Positions 63,900-64,000 of a DNA stretch of 64,000 nucleotides are shown here, piece after piece. The stretch spans positions 1 to 64,000 of the forward strand of contig NZ_LNNB01000020.1 in NCBI RefSeq assembly GCF_001747895.1, in the 5' to 3' direction. The stretch is from Staphylococcus equorum. GTDB lineage: Bacteria; Bacillota; Bacilli; Staphylococcales; Staphylococcaceae. Both the position numbers and the translations under genes were made by a program. Positions within the stretch are counted from its first letter, which is position 1. Each line of letters starts with the position of its first letter. The notes under the pieces were generated by a model. That model made no database searches and was not told the origin of the DNA. It saw only the letters and a program-made list of their open reading frames with translations.

Positions 63900-64000
63900 A
63901 TGGAGTATTTAGGACAATTTTCAGTTGTACATCTTATCTTACATGTGCTTTGTATTTGTCTTGCTTATTGGGCACTTAACTCAATAAGGTTAGAGCAATT
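63900..64000 (+). CDS. DUF1146 (YwzB-like) membrane protein, 5' part
   Basis: The window ends inside this gene; 33 codons are visible. They begin MEYLGQFSVVHLILH and form one hydrophobic helix followed by YWALNSIRLEQ, matching DUF1146 proteins, which are small membrane proteins of unknown function found between atpC and murA in staphylococci. The ATG at 63900 lies about 9 bases after GTGAGGAG; an ATG at 63893 is in another frame. Confidence 0.8.
   Translation, partial: MEYLGQFSVVHLILHVLCICLAYWALNSIRLEQ

Overview
The window is a contiguous, gene-dense, low-GC Gram-positive chromosome segment that I assign to a Staphylococcus. The evidence is the gene order and protein content: rocF, cdaA-cdaR-glmM, mtlARFD, glmS with its ribozyme, czrAB, the deo cluster, luxS, coaW (type II pantothenate kinase), rpoE-pyrG-fbaA-murZ, qsrR, rho-rpmE2-tdk-prfA-prmC, ywl genes-glyA-upp-mnaA and atpIBEFHAGDC. 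This order follows the known staphylococcal order. The large fmtB surface-protein gene that S. aureus carries between glmM and mtlD is absent, so a coagulase-negative species is likely; I cannot name it from sequence alone. No insertion sequence, prophage, CRISPR array or rRNA gene is visible.

Layout. 1-56: tail of a tRNA (probably Lys) and its terminator. 312-4480 (+): arginase, then the c-di-AMP and cell-wall operon cdaA-cdaR-glmM. 4579-9742 (-): mannitol PTS operon mtlA-mtlR-mtlF-mtlD. 9950-12213 (+): glmS with its GlcN6P-sensing ribozyme leader. 12515-24297: mixed single genes, including a lipoprotein nuclease, DUF2200, a solo ABC ATPase, a HAD phosphatase, a membrane protein, a phosphoesterase, zinc efflux czrAB with a very large palindromic operator, an NAD(P)-binding protein, a GntR regulator, pmi and a YeiH exporter. 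24370-25737: a protein with two EVE domains and a degenerate McrB-like ATPase. 26061-32804: DCC protein, ribokinase, dps, deoD, deoC-pdp-deoB and a DoxX-like protein. 32934-39217: luxS, an overlapping M20 peptidase/ATP-grasp ligase pair, a tandem DUF2750 protein, coaW, a VOC protein and a double GNAT. 39327-46726: rpoE, pyrG with a CTP-sensing attenuator, fbaA, murZ, qsrR with its operator, aldA. 46909-56626: rho, L31 type B, tdk, prfA-prmC, tsaC-like, ywlE, ywlG, glyA, upp, mnaA. 56780-63578: the complete F-type ATP synthase operon. 63900-64000: start of a DUF1146 gene.

The genes connect in several ways. GlmM and GlmS both feed UDP-GlcNAc synthesis, which MurZ and MnaA draw on for peptidoglycan and teichoic-acid linkage; CdaA/CdaR sit in the glmM operon. 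DeoD, DeoC, Pdp, DeoB and RbsK handle nucleoside and ribose salvage, with Upp and Tdk using the bases and nucleosides. PrfA is the substrate of PrmC. The least explained parts are the EVE/McrB-like protein, the M20/ATP-grasp pair (possibly a dipeptide synthase with its repair peptidase), the 60-bp czr palindrome, the extra leader between the glmS ribozyme and glmS, and an AUG-UAA start-stop directly before the GUG start of atpF.
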